From DATLLN01 sp963809205 (GTDB taxonomy: Bacteria; Actinomycetota; Thermoleophilia; Gaiellales; JAICJC01), in assembly GCA_963809205.1 (NCBI GenBank), contig CAWEIS010000028.1, positions 248,001 to 312,000 of the forward strand: 64,000 nucleotides of DNA, written 5' to 3'. The notes under the pieces are model-generated. The model was given only the letters and a program-made list of their open reading frames with translations. It searched no databases and was not told where the DNA came from. Shown here piece after piece: positions 44,017-54,037 of the stretch (position 1 is its first letter; every line of letters begins with the position of its first letter). Position numbers and translations under genes: made by a program.

Positions 44017-44444
44017 CGCGCGGCCGCTCCCCCGGCGCTGCGCTCCATCCCCCGCTCGCTGGGCAGGCCGAAGCCGAACCTGCTGTACAGGCCGGCGGCG
44101 TCCCGCGTGTGCAGGTACCAGCGGACGGCGGCCAGGTCGCCGTTGTCGACCATCTCGCGCACCAGCTCGACGCCCAGGCCTTTGCCCTGGTGAGCGTCCA
44201 GCACGTAGACGTCCGCCAGGTAGGCGAAGGTCTCGCCGTCGGAGACGGCCCGGCAGAAGCCGATCTGCTCGCCGCCGTGGTAGAGCCCGACCACGCGGGC
44301 GGCGTCGTCCACCAGCCGGGCGACCGCCCCGCGGCTCCGGCCCTCGGCCCAGTACGAGCGGGTCAGGTAGGCGTGCACGGCGTCGACGTCGATCCGCCGC
44401 GGATCGTCGTCGAGCTCGTACCCGTCCGGGAGCGTGCGCCGCAC
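44013..44444 (-). CDS. GNAT-family acetyltransferase
   Basis: A 143-aa single GNAT domain. The acetyl-CoA-binding motif is DVYVLDAHQGKGLGVELVRE near residue 85 (Q/R-x-x-G-x-G), and RWYLHTRDAAGLYSRFGFGL is the last helix-strand of the fold. The start MRRTLPDGYELDDDPRRIDV is a common opening for small acetyltransferases acting on antibiotics or amines. It is coupled to the VOC gene by an ATGA overlap. The substrate is unknown. Confidence 0.87.
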   Translation of the reverse strand: MRRTLPDGYELDDDPRRIDVDAVHAYLTRSYWAEGRSRGAVARLVDDAARVVGLYHGGEQIGFCRAVSDGETFAYLADVYVLDAHQGKGLGVELVREMVDNGDLAAVRWYLHTRDAAGLYSRFGFGLPSERGMERSAGGAAAR

Positions 44445-44464
44445 GGGCTGGATCTTGCCACGGC

Positions 44465-45244
44465 TCAGCTCACGCCGTTGGTGCGCGCCCAGGCGCGCAA
44501 GCCGCGCGTGGCCGACCGGTGGGTCTCTGCGTCAACCAGCCGTAGCGCCGGGAGCGGCAGCGGCAGGGGCACGGCGGACGTGTCCTCCACGGCGCGGAGC
44601 TGCAGGTCGGGGTCGCCGACGGTGTCGCCGGGGATGACCAACGCGCCCTCGGCGACGTACTGGCCGAGGTCGAGCAGCAGCTCGGCGGCGACGGTGACCA
44701 GCTTCGGCCGCAGCCGCCGCACCTGGAACTCCGGCCGCCCGAACTTGCCGAGCCCGACCGTCGCCGCATGGAAACGGCCGGTCGTCCGCGCCGCCGAGAT
44801 GCGGATCCCCACGTGGTTGACAATCGACGTGTCGGTCTTCGCCAGCGGGGAGCGCCATCCGCCCGGGTGGAAGTGGCGGAGCGCGCCGACGTCGAACACG
44901 ACGCCGTCGAAGTCCGCGGCCAGCTCGCTGGCCAGCCGGGTGGCGGCCAGCACCTGCGCCAGCCGGTCGGCGCCCGGCTCCGCGATATCGAGCATCACCA
45001 GGTGGCGAGCCCGAGCGACCGCGTCGGCGATCGACGGCCCGGCGCCGACCATCGGCCAGATCTCGGGCGGTGGTGGGCAGCCGCCGTCCGGCCCGAACCC
45101 GCCCAGGTCGGCCCACAGGCCGAACTCCGCCGCCCGGGCCGCGATGTCCGAGCGCTCCGGCTCCCCGATCAGGAACACCTGGAACTGGCACATCGGCGGC
45201 GGTGGCCGCCACTCGGTGCGGCTGAGTCTCGCTTCCATGTCCAT
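44465..45244 (-). CDS. Conserved protein of unknown function
   Basis: A 259-aa protein from ATG at 45244 (second Met at 45238). The start MDMEARLSRTEWRPPPPMCQ leads to FQVFLIGEPERSDIAARAAE. The middle is DFDGVVFDVGALRHFHPGGW and the C-terminal part LRPKLVTVAAELLLDLGQYV followed by VPLPLPLPALRLVDAE. No membrane segment or signal peptide is seen, and there is no recognisable catalytic motif. It is divergent from the adenosine deaminase gene (92 bp between). I cannot name it. Confidence 0.7.
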   Translation of the reverse strand: MDMEARLSRTEWRPPPPMCQFQVFLIGEPERSDIAARAAEFGLWADLGGFGPDGGCPPPPEIWPMVGAGPSIADAVARARHLVMLDIAEPGADRLAQVLAATRLASELAADFDGVVFDVGALRHFHPGGWRSPLAKTDTSIVNHVGIRISAARTTGRFHAATVGLGKFGRPEFQVRRLRPKLVTVAAELLLDLGQYVAEGALVIPGDTVGDPDLQLRAVEDTSAVPLPLPLPALRLVDAETHRSATRGLRAWARTNGVS

Positions 45245-45336
45245 GGAGCCATGGTGCGGGCGGCGGCTGTGACGGATCTACACCGGACGTGTGCCAAGGG
45301 GGTCAGGAACCCCTCACTCGCTACCCTGCTGCTCCC

Positions 45337-46314
45337 ATGCTCGACGAGATCCGCGCGCTGCCGAAGGTCGAGATCCACGTCCACCTCGAGTCGAGCGTCG
45401 AGGCGGAGACGATCGCGGCGCTCGCGGCGTCGCTCGGCGAGCCGATGCCGCGACCGGTCGACCGGCTCTACACGTACACCGGCCTGGACGACCTGCTCCG
45501 CACCTGCGAGTGGTGGTGCGATCTGTTCCGTACGCCCGCGATCGCCGAGCGGATCGCCTACCGCGACGCCGCGCGGATGGCCGGCGACGGCATCGTCTAC
45601 GCCGAGGTGATGGCCGGCCCCCGCTACTGGCCCCACATCCACTACAGCGAGCTGATCCCCGCCGTCTGCGCCGGGTTCGACCGCGCGGCGGACGAGGGCC
45701 ACACCGACTGCCGGCTGATCCCGACCATCAGCCGCGACCAGCCGGCCGAGTGGGCCGAGGAGCTGGTCGGGTGGCTCGGCCGCAACGCACCCCCGCGCGT
45801 GGTCGGCCTTGGCCTGGACGGTGACGAGGAGGCGACCGGTCCGAACAGCACGCAGTTCGTGCGGGCCTACCGGCGGGCAGGCGAGCTGGGCCTCGGCCTG
45901 ACCGCCCACGCCGGCGAGTCGTCCGGCCCCAACGGGGTGCGCGACGTGATCGACCTGCTCGGCGTCCAGCGGGTCGACCACGGTGCACGCGCGATCGAGG
46001 ACCCGGCGCTGGTCGAGCGGCTGGCAGGGGAGCGAATGACCCTCAACATGTGCCCGTCATCCAACGTCAAGCTCGGCATCTTCCCCAGCCTTGCCGAGCA
46101 CCCGGTCGGCCCGATGCTCGCCGCCGGCGTGCCGATCACCGTGAACAGCGACGACTGCCTGGCTGTGGGCATCACGCTGCCGGGTGAGCTGTCCGACGTC
46201 GGCGCCAGCCTGGGCTGGATGATCGACGACGTCCGCGCTGCCCAGCACCGGGCGATCGATGTCGTGTTCTGCGACGGCGGCCGCGCACAGGAACTGCGCG
46301 AGCTCGTCGGCTGA
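45337..46314 (+). CDS. Adenosine deaminase family protein
   Basis: A 325-aa member of the metal-dependent deaminase family. Metal ligands are in VEIHVHLESS near residue 13, the catalytic Glu in LTAHAGESSGPNGVRDVIDL near 190, and further ligands in QRVDHGARAIEDPALVERLA and ITVNSDDCLAVG near 265. CPSSNVKLGIFPSLAEHPVG is typical. The usual HLHLxG motif is HVHLES here, which may alter substrate choice. It deaminates adenosine or a related compound, possibly aminodeoxyfutalosine (menaquinone route); neither can be decided from the sequence. The gene is monocistronic and convergent with an MFS gene. Confidence 0.82.
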   Translation: MLDEIRALPKVEIHVHLESSVEAETIAALAASLGEPMPRPVDRLYTYTGLDDLLRTCEWWCDLFRTPAIAERIAYRDAARMAGDGIVYAEVMAGPRYWPHIHYSELIPAVCAGFDRAADEGHTDCRLIPTISRDQPAEWAEELVGWLGRNAPPRVVGLGLDGDEEATGPNSTQFVRAYRRAGELGLGLTAHAGESSGPNGVRDVIDLLGVQRVDHGARAIEDPALVERLAGERMTLNMCPSSNVKLGIFPSLAEHPVGPMLAAGVPITVNSDDCLAVGITLPGELSDVGASLGWMIDDVRAAQHRAIDVVFCDGGRAQELRELVG

Positions 46315-46319
46315 CCGAG

Positions 46320-47918
46320 TCAGCCCAGCGCCACGCCTTCGATATCGCTCGACGGGATCGGCTCCGGTATCCGCATCATCCGGAAGGCGTTGAACAGCCC
46401 CACCAGCCCGGCCAGGATCGGCACTAGCAGCGCGATCTGCAGCGCGATGTGGCGCGCGTCGGTGTTGATGTCCAGGATCTCCTGCTGCGTCGCCGGCGGG
46501 TACTCCGCAATCTGCTTCTGCAGGTCGGAGTTCCGCATCACCTCGGCGTCGTGCTCGAGGACGTCGCCGACGCGCTGCTGCTGGGGCGGCGTCAACACCG
46601 TGCTGTCGTTGGCCAAGTTCGTGAAGCTGAACGACAGCGTCGCCAGCATGATCGCGCCGGCGAACGCCAGCCCGAACGAGAGCCCGAACGAGCCACAGGC
46701 GGAGTTGACTCCCGCCGCCTCGCTGACCCGCTCCTCCGAGATCGGCGCCAGCGTGTAGTTGTTGAGCTGCGAGACCAGCAGCCCCAGGCCGCAGCCCGCG
46801 ATCATCAGCGGGATCACGAGGTACCAGCCGGAGTCCGCCCGGGGCACGATCGGGACCAGCAGGACGAATCCGATGACGAGCAAGGCGAAGCCGATCCGCA
46901 CGAGGCTGCTCGGGCGGCGATCACCCGCCTTACGGCCGGCGATCAGCGCCGTCGCGAACATCGTCAGCGAGAGCGGCGCGAGCGACAGGCCGGCCTGCAT
47001 GGCGCTGTACTCGAACACCATCTGCAGGTAGATGGGCAGCACGATCATGATCCCGCCGAGTGCGATCTGCTGCATCATCTGCTGGCTGATCCCCAGCCGG
47101 AAGGGCGCCGAGCTGAACAGGTCGGGGTCGATCAGCGGGATCTCGCCGCGGCGCTTGCGGCGGACGATCCACCAGATGAAGCCCGACATCGCGGCGCCGC
47201 CGAGCAGGAGCAGCGCACCGACCGACTCCCCGCCCTCCTGCCAAACCAGGATGCTGATCACGATGCCGCCCATCCCGACGATCGACAGGCCGGCGCCGAT
47301 CCAGTCGACCCCGGGGGGACCGGTGTACGGCGCATCGCGGACGAGCCTGATGCCCGAGAGGACGACGATGATGACGACGTCCTCCAGCAGGAACCCGATC
47401 CGCCAGGACAGGTAGGTGGTGATGAACCCGCCGAGCAGCGGCCCGACGGCCGCGGCGACCGCCGCCGACGCGCCGACCAGCGCGTAGGCGCGCTTCTGCG
47501 CCGCGCCGGTGAAGTTGCCGTGGATCAGCGACTGCATCGCGGGCAGCAGCAGCGAGGCGCCCAGGCCACCGATGATCGCCCAGAAGATGATGATCGGCGT
47601 CAGGCTCTGCGCCAGCACCATGGACAACGCGCCCAGCGCGTAGGCCAGCAGGCCGAGGACGTACGCCCGCTTGCGCCCGATCAGGTCGCCCACCTTGCTG
47701 CCGATCAGGATGAACGCGGCCGACACCAGCGCCTCCAGGGCGATGGTCGACTGCACGCCGCTGACCGTCGTGTGCAGGTCGTGGACGACGTAGGCGATCG
47801 ACACGTTCATCAGCGACGTGTCGACGACGAGCACGAACATCGCCGCCGCCAGGAGCAGAGCGAGACGGTTGTTGCCCGCCCCCTCCTCGGGAACGTCTGC
47901 GACCGCGCCATCGGTCAT
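46320..47918 (-). CDS. MFS transporter, DHA2 drug-efflux family
   Basis: A 532-aa protein with about 14 hydrophobic segments. Start MTDGAVADVPEEGAGNNRLA. Motif A is GSKVGDLIGRKRAYVLGLLA near residue 75, and motif C is GASAAVAAAVGPLLGGFITT near 150, which marks antiporters. PVSLTVMDTS-type first-helix text is seen as VLVVDTSLMNVSIAYV. It probably exports drugs or toxic metabolites by proton antiport. A hydrophilic loop near residue 440 (PPQQQRVGDVLEHDAEVMRN) precedes the last helix. Confidence 0.9.
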   Translation of the reverse strand: MTDGAVADVPEEGAGNNRLALLLAAAMFVLVVDTSLMNVSIAYVVHDLHTTVSGVQSTIALEALVSAAFILIGSKVGDLIGRKRAYVLGLLAYALGALSMVLAQSLTPIIIFWAIIGGLGASLLLPAMQSLIHGNFTGAAQKRAYALVGASAAVAAAVGPLLGGFITTYLSWRIGFLLEDVVIIVVLSGIRLVRDAPYTGPPGVDWIGAGLSIVGMGGIVISILVWQEGGESVGALLLLGGAAMSGFIWWIVRRKRRGEIPLIDPDLFSSAPFRLGISQQMMQQIALGGIMIVLPIYLQMVFEYSAMQAGLSLAPLSLTMFATALIAGRKAGDRRPSSLVRIGFALLVIGFVLLVPIVPRADSGWYLVIPLMIAGCGLGLLVSQLNNYTLAPISEERVSEAAGVNSACGSFGLSFGLAFAGAIMLATLSFSFTNLANDSTVLTPPQQQRVGDVLEHDAEVMRNSDLQKQIAEYPPATQQEILDINTDARHIALQIALLVPILAGLVGLFNAFRMMRIPEPIPSSDIEGVALG

Positions 47919-47970
47919 TCACCGCGATTGAATCACACCGATCGGAGCGACAGCCCGTCAAGAACCCGTA

Positions 47971-48708
47971 TCAGCGGTTGTGGTTGACGACCTCGACGTT
48001 GTGGCCGTCCGGGTCGAGCACGAAGGCGCCGTAGTAGCCCGGGTGGTACATGGCCCGCTCGCCGGGGACGCCGTGGTCCTCGTAGCCCGCCGCGACCGCG
48101 GCGGCGTGGAACGCCCGCACTGTGGCGTCGGCGTCCGCGGGAAAGGCGAGGTGGACGTGCTGGGTGAGCGGGCGCCCGTCGCGCACGAGCGAGAAGGAAA
48201 AGTCGGGTCCGGAGAGCTGCACGCGATCCGGCGCGTCGTGCGCGAGGCGGAGCCCGGCGTACGGCGCGATCGTCGTGTAGAAGCGCCGCGACGCCTGCGG
48301 GTCGCGGACGCGGAGCCACAGGTGGTCGACCCGGCCGTCGGGCACAGGGCGCCCGCGGTCGCCGTGGACCGCCTCGACGCTGTTGCCGTCCGGGTCGAGC
48401 AGGAAGCCGCCGTAGTAGTCGGGGCCGTAGACCGTGCGAGCCCCGGGCGCGCCGTCGTGCGGGTGACCGGCGTCGATCCCAGCCTGCCAGAAGGCGTCGA
48501 CGGCCGCGCGGTCAGGCGCGCGGAAGCCGACGTGCAGGCCGCGGGTCACAGGGTGCTCGCGGTCCGTCGGGCCGATGGCCCAGTCCTCCCACTCGACCAG
48601 CTCGGCGTCCGCATGGCTCGGCTCGACGCCGAGCACGGAGAGCACGGTTCGGTAGAAGCGCTCGGACCCGACGAGGTCGGACACGGCGATCCCCACGTGG
48701 TCGAACAT
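47971..48708 (-). CDS. Tandem VOC-domain protein
   Basis: A 245-aa protein with two VOC domains. Domain 1 runs from MFDHVGIAVSDLVGSERFYR to GPDYYGGFLLDPDGNSVEAV (residues 1-118); domain 2 from VDHLWLRVRDPQASRRFYTT to YYGAFVLDPDGHNVEVVNHN (130-245). The repeated DPDGxxVE endings match metal sites. Such two-domain proteins can be extradiol dioxygenases or glyoxalase-like enzymes; a subset of this size is uncharacterised. It lies 18 bp before glmS on the same strand. Confidence 0.85.
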   Translation of the reverse strand: MFDHVGIAVSDLVGSERFYRTVLSVLGVEPSHADAELVEWEDWAIGPTDREHPVTRGLHVGFRAPDRAAVDAFWQAGIDAGHPHDGAPGARTVYGPDYYGGFLLDPDGNSVEAVHGDRGRPVPDGRVDHLWLRVRDPQASRRFYTTIAPYAGLRLAHDAPDRVQLSGPDFSFSLVRDGRPLTQHVHLAFPADADATVRAFHAAAVAAGYEDHGVPGERAMYHPGYYGAFVLDPDGHNVEVVNHNR

Positions 48709-48726
48709 CCCCGAGGCCCCTGGCGC

Positions 48727-50550
<1,824 letters not shown>

Positions 50551-50567
50551 AGCTGCCTACGTCCTCT

Positions 50568-51854
50568 CTACGTCCCGATCTCGCGTTGCACAAGCCCCGA
50601 GAGCTCCTCGCAGAGCCGCTCGCACTCGGCCTCGTCCTCAGCCTCGACCATTACGCGCACCACCGGCTCCGTCCCCGAGGCGCGGAGCACGACCCTGCCA
50701 CGTTCACCCAGCTTCGCGCTCACGGCCTCCACCTCCTGCCAGATCCGGTCGCTTGACGGTAGCAGGCTGCGATCGGCGGGCACCGCCACCAGCCGCTGCG
50801 GGAACGGCACCACCAGGGCGGCAGCGTCGCGCATGCTCATCCCCCGCCGCTCCAGCGCGCCCAGCAGCATCAGCGCCGTTGCCATCCCGTCGCCGGTCGT
50901 GTGGCGGTCGAGATCGACGACGTGGCCGGACTGCTCGCCGCCCAGCGCGGCCCCCGTCCCGACCATCCGCTCGAGCACGTAGCGGTCGCCGACGTCGGTC
51001 ACCTCGACCGAGATGCCATGCTCGCGCATGCGCCGCTGGAAGCCGAGGTTGGTCATCGAGGTGACGACCACCCGGTCGTCCGGCAGCTCGCCCCGCTCGT
51101 GGCGGTCGATCGCCAGCACCGCGAGGATGGCATCGCCGTTGACGACGTCGCCGCGGTCATCGACCGCCAGGCAACGGTCGGCGTCGCCGTCGAACGCGAT
51201 GCCGCCGACCGCGCCACGCTCGTGGACGACCGCCGCCAGCGCCTCCAGGTGCGTCGACCCCACGCCGGCGTTGATGTTGCGCCCGTCGGGCTCGATGCCG
51301 ATCAGATATGCCGCCGGGAAGACCGCCGGCGCCACCGGCACCGCGGCGCCGTTCGCGCAGTCGACGACCAGCCCCGCGTGGGCTGGCGAGCCGAATGTGT
51401 CGCGCAGCCACGCTGCGTACTCCGCCACGGCGCCGGGGACGGTCTCGGCCCGGCCGCCGTCGCGCTCGTCGCCGCTGCCCATCGCCGCCTCGATCTCGGC
51501 CTCCCGCTCGTCGGAGAGCTTGCGCCCGTCGCCGCCGATGAACTTGATGCCGTTGTCCCGGTAGGGGTTGTGCGACGCCGAGATGACGCAGCCCAGAGCC
51601 GCGCCCGACAGCCGCGCCAGCACCGCCACGCCCGGTGTCGGGATGACGCCGGCCGTGCGGGCGACGCCGCCGGCGGAGACGATGCCCTCGACCAGCGCGG
51701 ACTCGAGCCCGGGGCCGGACTCGCGCGTGTCGCGGCCGATCACGATCGCCGCGCCGGGCCCGGCGACGTGCGCGGCGGCGGCGCCCAGCTCGCGCGCCAG
51801 CGAGTCGGTCAGGTCGACGCCCGCGATGCCGCGGACGCCATCGGTGCCAAACAG
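50568..51854 (-). CDS. glmM: Phosphoglucosamine mutase, non-standard start
   Basis: Converts GlcN-6-P to GlcN-1-P. The frame contains LFGTDGVRGIAGVDLTDSLA at the N-terminus, the phosphoserine loop LGCVISASHNPYRDNGIKF near residue 95, the metal loop AFDGDADRCLAVDDRGDVV, and EQSGHVVDLDRHTTGDGMAT. The C-terminal ASGTEPVVRVMVEAEDE is the phosphate-binding loop. No ATG, GTG or TTG occurs in frame between an upstream TGA inside rpsI and the LFGTDG motif. I place the start at CTG 51854; ATC codons or a sequence error are other possibilities. GTG at 51743 would delete the essential N-terminus. 428 aa. Confidence 0.87.
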   Translation of the reverse strand: MFGTDGVRGIAGVDLTDSLARELGAAAAHVAGPGAAIVIGRDTRESGPGLESALVEGIVSAGGVARTAGVIPTPGVAVLARLSGAALGCVISASHNPYRDNGIKFIGGDGRKLSDEREAEIEAAMGSGDERDGGRAETVPGAVAEYAAWLRDTFGSPAHAGLVVDCANGAAVPVAPAVFPAAYLIGIEPDGRNINAGVGSTHLEALAAVVHERGAVGGIAFDGDADRCLAVDDRGDVVNGDAILAVLAIDRHERGELPDDRVVVTSMTNLGFQRRMREHGISVEVTDVGDRYVLERMVGTGAALGGEQSGHVVDLDRHTTGDGMATALMLLGALERRGMSMRDAAALVVPFPQRLVAVPADRSLLPSSDRIWQEVEAVSAKLGERGRVVLRASGTEPVVRVMVEAEDEAECERLCEELSGLVQREIGT

Positions 51855-51873
51855 CCTGCGGATGCGGATCCGG

Positions 51874-52269
51874 CTAGCGCTTCGAGAACTGCGGCCGCTT
51901 GCGGGCCTTCTTCAGCCCCGCCTTCTTCCGCTCGACCGCCCGCGCGTCGCGGGTCAGGAAGCCGGCGCGCTTGAGGTCGGTGCGCAGGTTCTCGTCGGCG
52001 GTGACCAGCGCCCGGGCGATGCCGTGGCGCAGTGCCCCGGCCTGGCCGGAGATGCCGCCGCCGTCGATCCGCGCCCGCACATCGAAGCTCGCGTCGGTGC
52101 CGCTCACCCGCAGCGGCGCCGTGGCGATCGCCTGCAGCGTCTGGCGGGGGAAGTAGTCGGCGATCTCACGCCCGTTGACGGTGACCGCCCCCGAGCCGGG
52201 GACGAGCACGACGCGGGCGACCGAGTTCTTGCGCTTGCCCGTGCCTCGATACGAAACGGTGGTGCTCAA
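51874..52269 (-). CDS. rpsI: 30S ribosomal protein S9
   Basis: A 131-aa protein: start MSTTVSYRGTGKRKNSVARV, then VNGREIADYFPRQTLQAIAT and GGGISGQAGALRHGIARALV; the basic C-terminus KKARKRPQFSKR is diagnostic (the tail contacts P-site tRNA). ATG overlaps the rplM stop (52266-52269, ATGA), the universal L13-S9 pair. The downstream glmM gene lies 19 bp away, an order found in many actinobacteria. Confidence 0.95.
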   Translation of the reverse strand: MSTTVSYRGTGKRKNSVARVVLVPGSGAVTVNGREIADYFPRQTLQAIATAPLRVSGTDASFDVRARIDGGGISGQAGALRHGIARALVTADENLRTDLKRAGFLTRDARAVERKKAGLKKARKRPQFSKR

Positions 52270-52706
52270 CTGTTGCGCTCCTCGATAGCTACCGGGTTCT
52301 GGGCCTCGTGCGGATGATCGGGCCCGGCGTACACCTTGAGCTTGACGATCTGCCGCGCCGCGAGCTTGTTCTTGGGGAGCATCCCCTTGACCGCCTTGCG
52401 CAGCACCTCTTCCGGGCGCCGCTCCAGCTGCTCGGCGAGCGTCCGCACGCGGAGGCCGCCGGGATAGCCGCTGTGGCGGTAGTACAGCTTCTGCTGCAGC
52501 TTGTTCCCGGTCACGTGGATCCGCTCGGCGTTGACCACGACGACGAAGTCGCCGGTGTCGATGTGCGGCGTGTACTGCGGCTTGCCCTTGCCGCGGAGCA
52601 GGTCGGCGATCTGGGTCGCGAGCCGGCCGAGCGTCTTGCCCTCGGCGTCGACCAGATACCAGATCTGCTCGATCTCGCGCGGCTTGGCGGTGTAAGTCTT
52701 CATCAT
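52266..52706 (-). CDS. rplM: 50S ribosomal protein L13
   Basis: A 146-aa protein (MMKTYTAKPREIEQIWYLVD; the second Met at 52703 is an equal choice). DAEGKTLGRLATQIADLLRG, FVVVVNAERIHVTGNKLQQK, YRHSGYPGGLRV and RKAVKGMLPKNKLA are the family signatures. GAGG lies just before the start. The leader of 67 bp (52707-52773) to the HD-GYP stop probably holds its promoter, for example TACCAT at 52766-52771 as a -10 element, though no clear -35 is seen. Confidence 0.95.
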   Translation of the reverse strand: MMKTYTAKPREIEQIWYLVDAEGKTLGRLATQIADLLRGKGKPQYTPHIDTGDFVVVVNAERIHVTGNKLQQKLYYRHSGYPGGLRVRTLAEQLERRPEEVLRKAVKGMLPKNKLAARQIVKLKVYAGPDHPHEAQNPVAIEERNS

Positions 52707-52773
52707 CCTCGTGCGGTGGTAAGCGACAGCAGCAAGCAGCCGACCGGGGGCCGGCGCACCGAGGGATGGTACC

Positions 52774-53952
52774 TCAGATGGTCGCGAGCCGGAGCCGTAT
52801 CAGGGGCGGCGGGCCCTCCGGGCGCAGCACGCCGAGGGCGGCACGCACGACGGCCGGGTCGAACTGGGTGCCGGCGGCGGCGTCCAGCCGGGCCAGCGCT
52901 GTCTCATGCTCCAGCGGCTGGCGGCCCGGCCGGCCGCGCAGCATCGCACGATAGGCGGCGCAGACGGTGACCACCCGCGCCGGCACCGGGATCGCCTCGC
53001 CGGCGAGCCCGCGCGGATATCCGGTGCCGTCCCAGCGCTCGCGCACCGCGCCCGCCCCCTCCACGGCCCCGGCCAGGAACGGCATCCGGGCCAGCATCCG
53101 CTGGCCGACCAGCGTGCCGCGCTGGACCACCGCCCACTCGACGGGCGTCAGCGGGTCGGTCTTGGAGAGCAGCGCGTCCGGGATCGACCGGCGGCTGGCG
53201 TCGTGGACGAGCGCCACCAGCCGGACGTCGCGCAGCGCGTCCTCGTCCAGCGACATGGCGACGCCGACGGCCACGGCCTGGTCGGGCAACGCGCGGTCCG
53301 CGGTGCCCAGCTCCTCGGCCTCGAGCACGGCGGCGCCGAACCGGTCCTCGTGCTCGCGGTCGACCAGGAAGCTGCGCTCGACCGCCGGGATGCAGGCCGC
53401 GACCAGCGACTCGGCGAGCGCCAGCTCGGCCTCGCCGAGGCCGGCCTGCGGGTCGTCCCGCCAGGCCTCCAGCACGAACCGCCGGCCGTCCGCGGTGAAG
53501 CAGGTGACCAGCTCGGCGGCCAGCCCGAAGCGCAGCATGAACTCGCGCTCGGCGGGATCGCATGCCGGGTCGGCGGCGCGGAACAGGCGGCCGGGGCCCC
53601 CGTGGACGATCTCGAAGGTCGCCGGATAGCTCTCCAGCATGTACTGGCCGGCGTACAACTCCCAGCGCTGGGGCACCCGGGTGAACCCCGCGTGGTCGGT
53701 CAGCGTCTCCAGCTCCTCGTCGATCGTCGACACCAGGCAGTCCGACGCCTCGACCAGCTCGGCCACGGCCTCGCAGAGCAGGCTGAGGGTCGCCCGCTCC
53801 CCCAGCCCGCGGGCGGCGGCCTCGAGCGCGCGCGCCTGCGCGGCGACGCGTTCCGCGTCGCTCGGGCGCCGCAGGCGGCGGAGCATTCCGCCTGCCGGGA
53901 GGCCTGGTCGAGGCATGTCGGGAGGATGCCCGACCGCGGCGCTCCGCGCCAT
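52774..53952 (-). CDS. GAF-like and degenerate HD-GYP domain protein
   Basis: A 392-aa protein. ATG at 53952 has ACGGGG close upstream; ATG at 53916 is an alternative. The N-terminal half is a GAF-like sensor (EASDCLVSTIDEELETLTDH, VTCFTADGRRFVLEAWRDDP). The C-terminal half aligns with HD-GYP phosphodiesterases: ALVHDASRRSIPDALLSKTD, PLTPVEWAVVQRGTLVGQRM, and RERWDGTGYPRGLAGEAIPV. The GYP loop is kept, but the His residues of the HPxxG and HHE sites are replaced (RGTLVG, AVRERW) and the later DAYDAM-type Asp is lost (CAAYRAM). A c-di-GMP hydrolase is unlikely; a sensor or binding role is inferred. Confidence 0.75.
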   Translation of the reverse strand: MARSAAVGHPPDMPRPGLPAGGMLRRLRRPSDAERVAAQARALEAAARGLGERATLSLLCEAVAELVEASDCLVSTIDEELETLTDHAGFTRVPQRWELYAGQYMLESYPATFEIVHGGPGRLFRAADPACDPAEREFMLRFGLAAELVTCFTADGRRFVLEAWRDDPQAGLGEAELALAESLVAACIPAVERSFLVDREHEDRFGAAVLEAEELGTADRALPDQAVAVGVAMSLDEDALRDVRLVALVHDASRRSIPDALLSKTDPLTPVEWAVVQRGTLVGQRMLARMPFLAGAVEGAGAVRERWDGTGYPRGLAGEAIPVPARVVTVCAAYRAMLRGRPGRQPLEHETALARLDAAAGTQFDPAVVRAALGVLRPEGPPPLIRLRLATI

Positions 53953-53985
53953 CCCCGTTTTGTGGTGTCAGGCAGGGCACCCGCG

Positions 53986-54018
53986 GTGTAACAAAGGGGT
54001 CTGACCCCGTTGTTACAC
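53986..54018. repeat. Palindromic repeat, GGGGTC-T-GACCCC core (copy 4)
   Basis: A 16-bp inverted repeat (53986-54001 and 54003-54018) around a central T with one mismatch. The outer arms GTGTAACAA match copies 1 and 2. It is in the divergent promoter region between the HD-GYP gene and xdhC, so a terminator role is unlikely here. Confidence 0.82.
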
Positions 54019-54037
54019 GGCGGCTACGATGTAGTCC

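Noticed and set aside
45294..45330. GGGGGTCAGGAACCCC-like sequence between divergent genes
   Set aside because: The spacing and arms do not match the palindrome family; only a weak imperfect stem forms.
50551..50567. glmS ribozyme before glmS
   Set aside because: Only 17 bp separate glmM and glmS, too short for the ribozyme.
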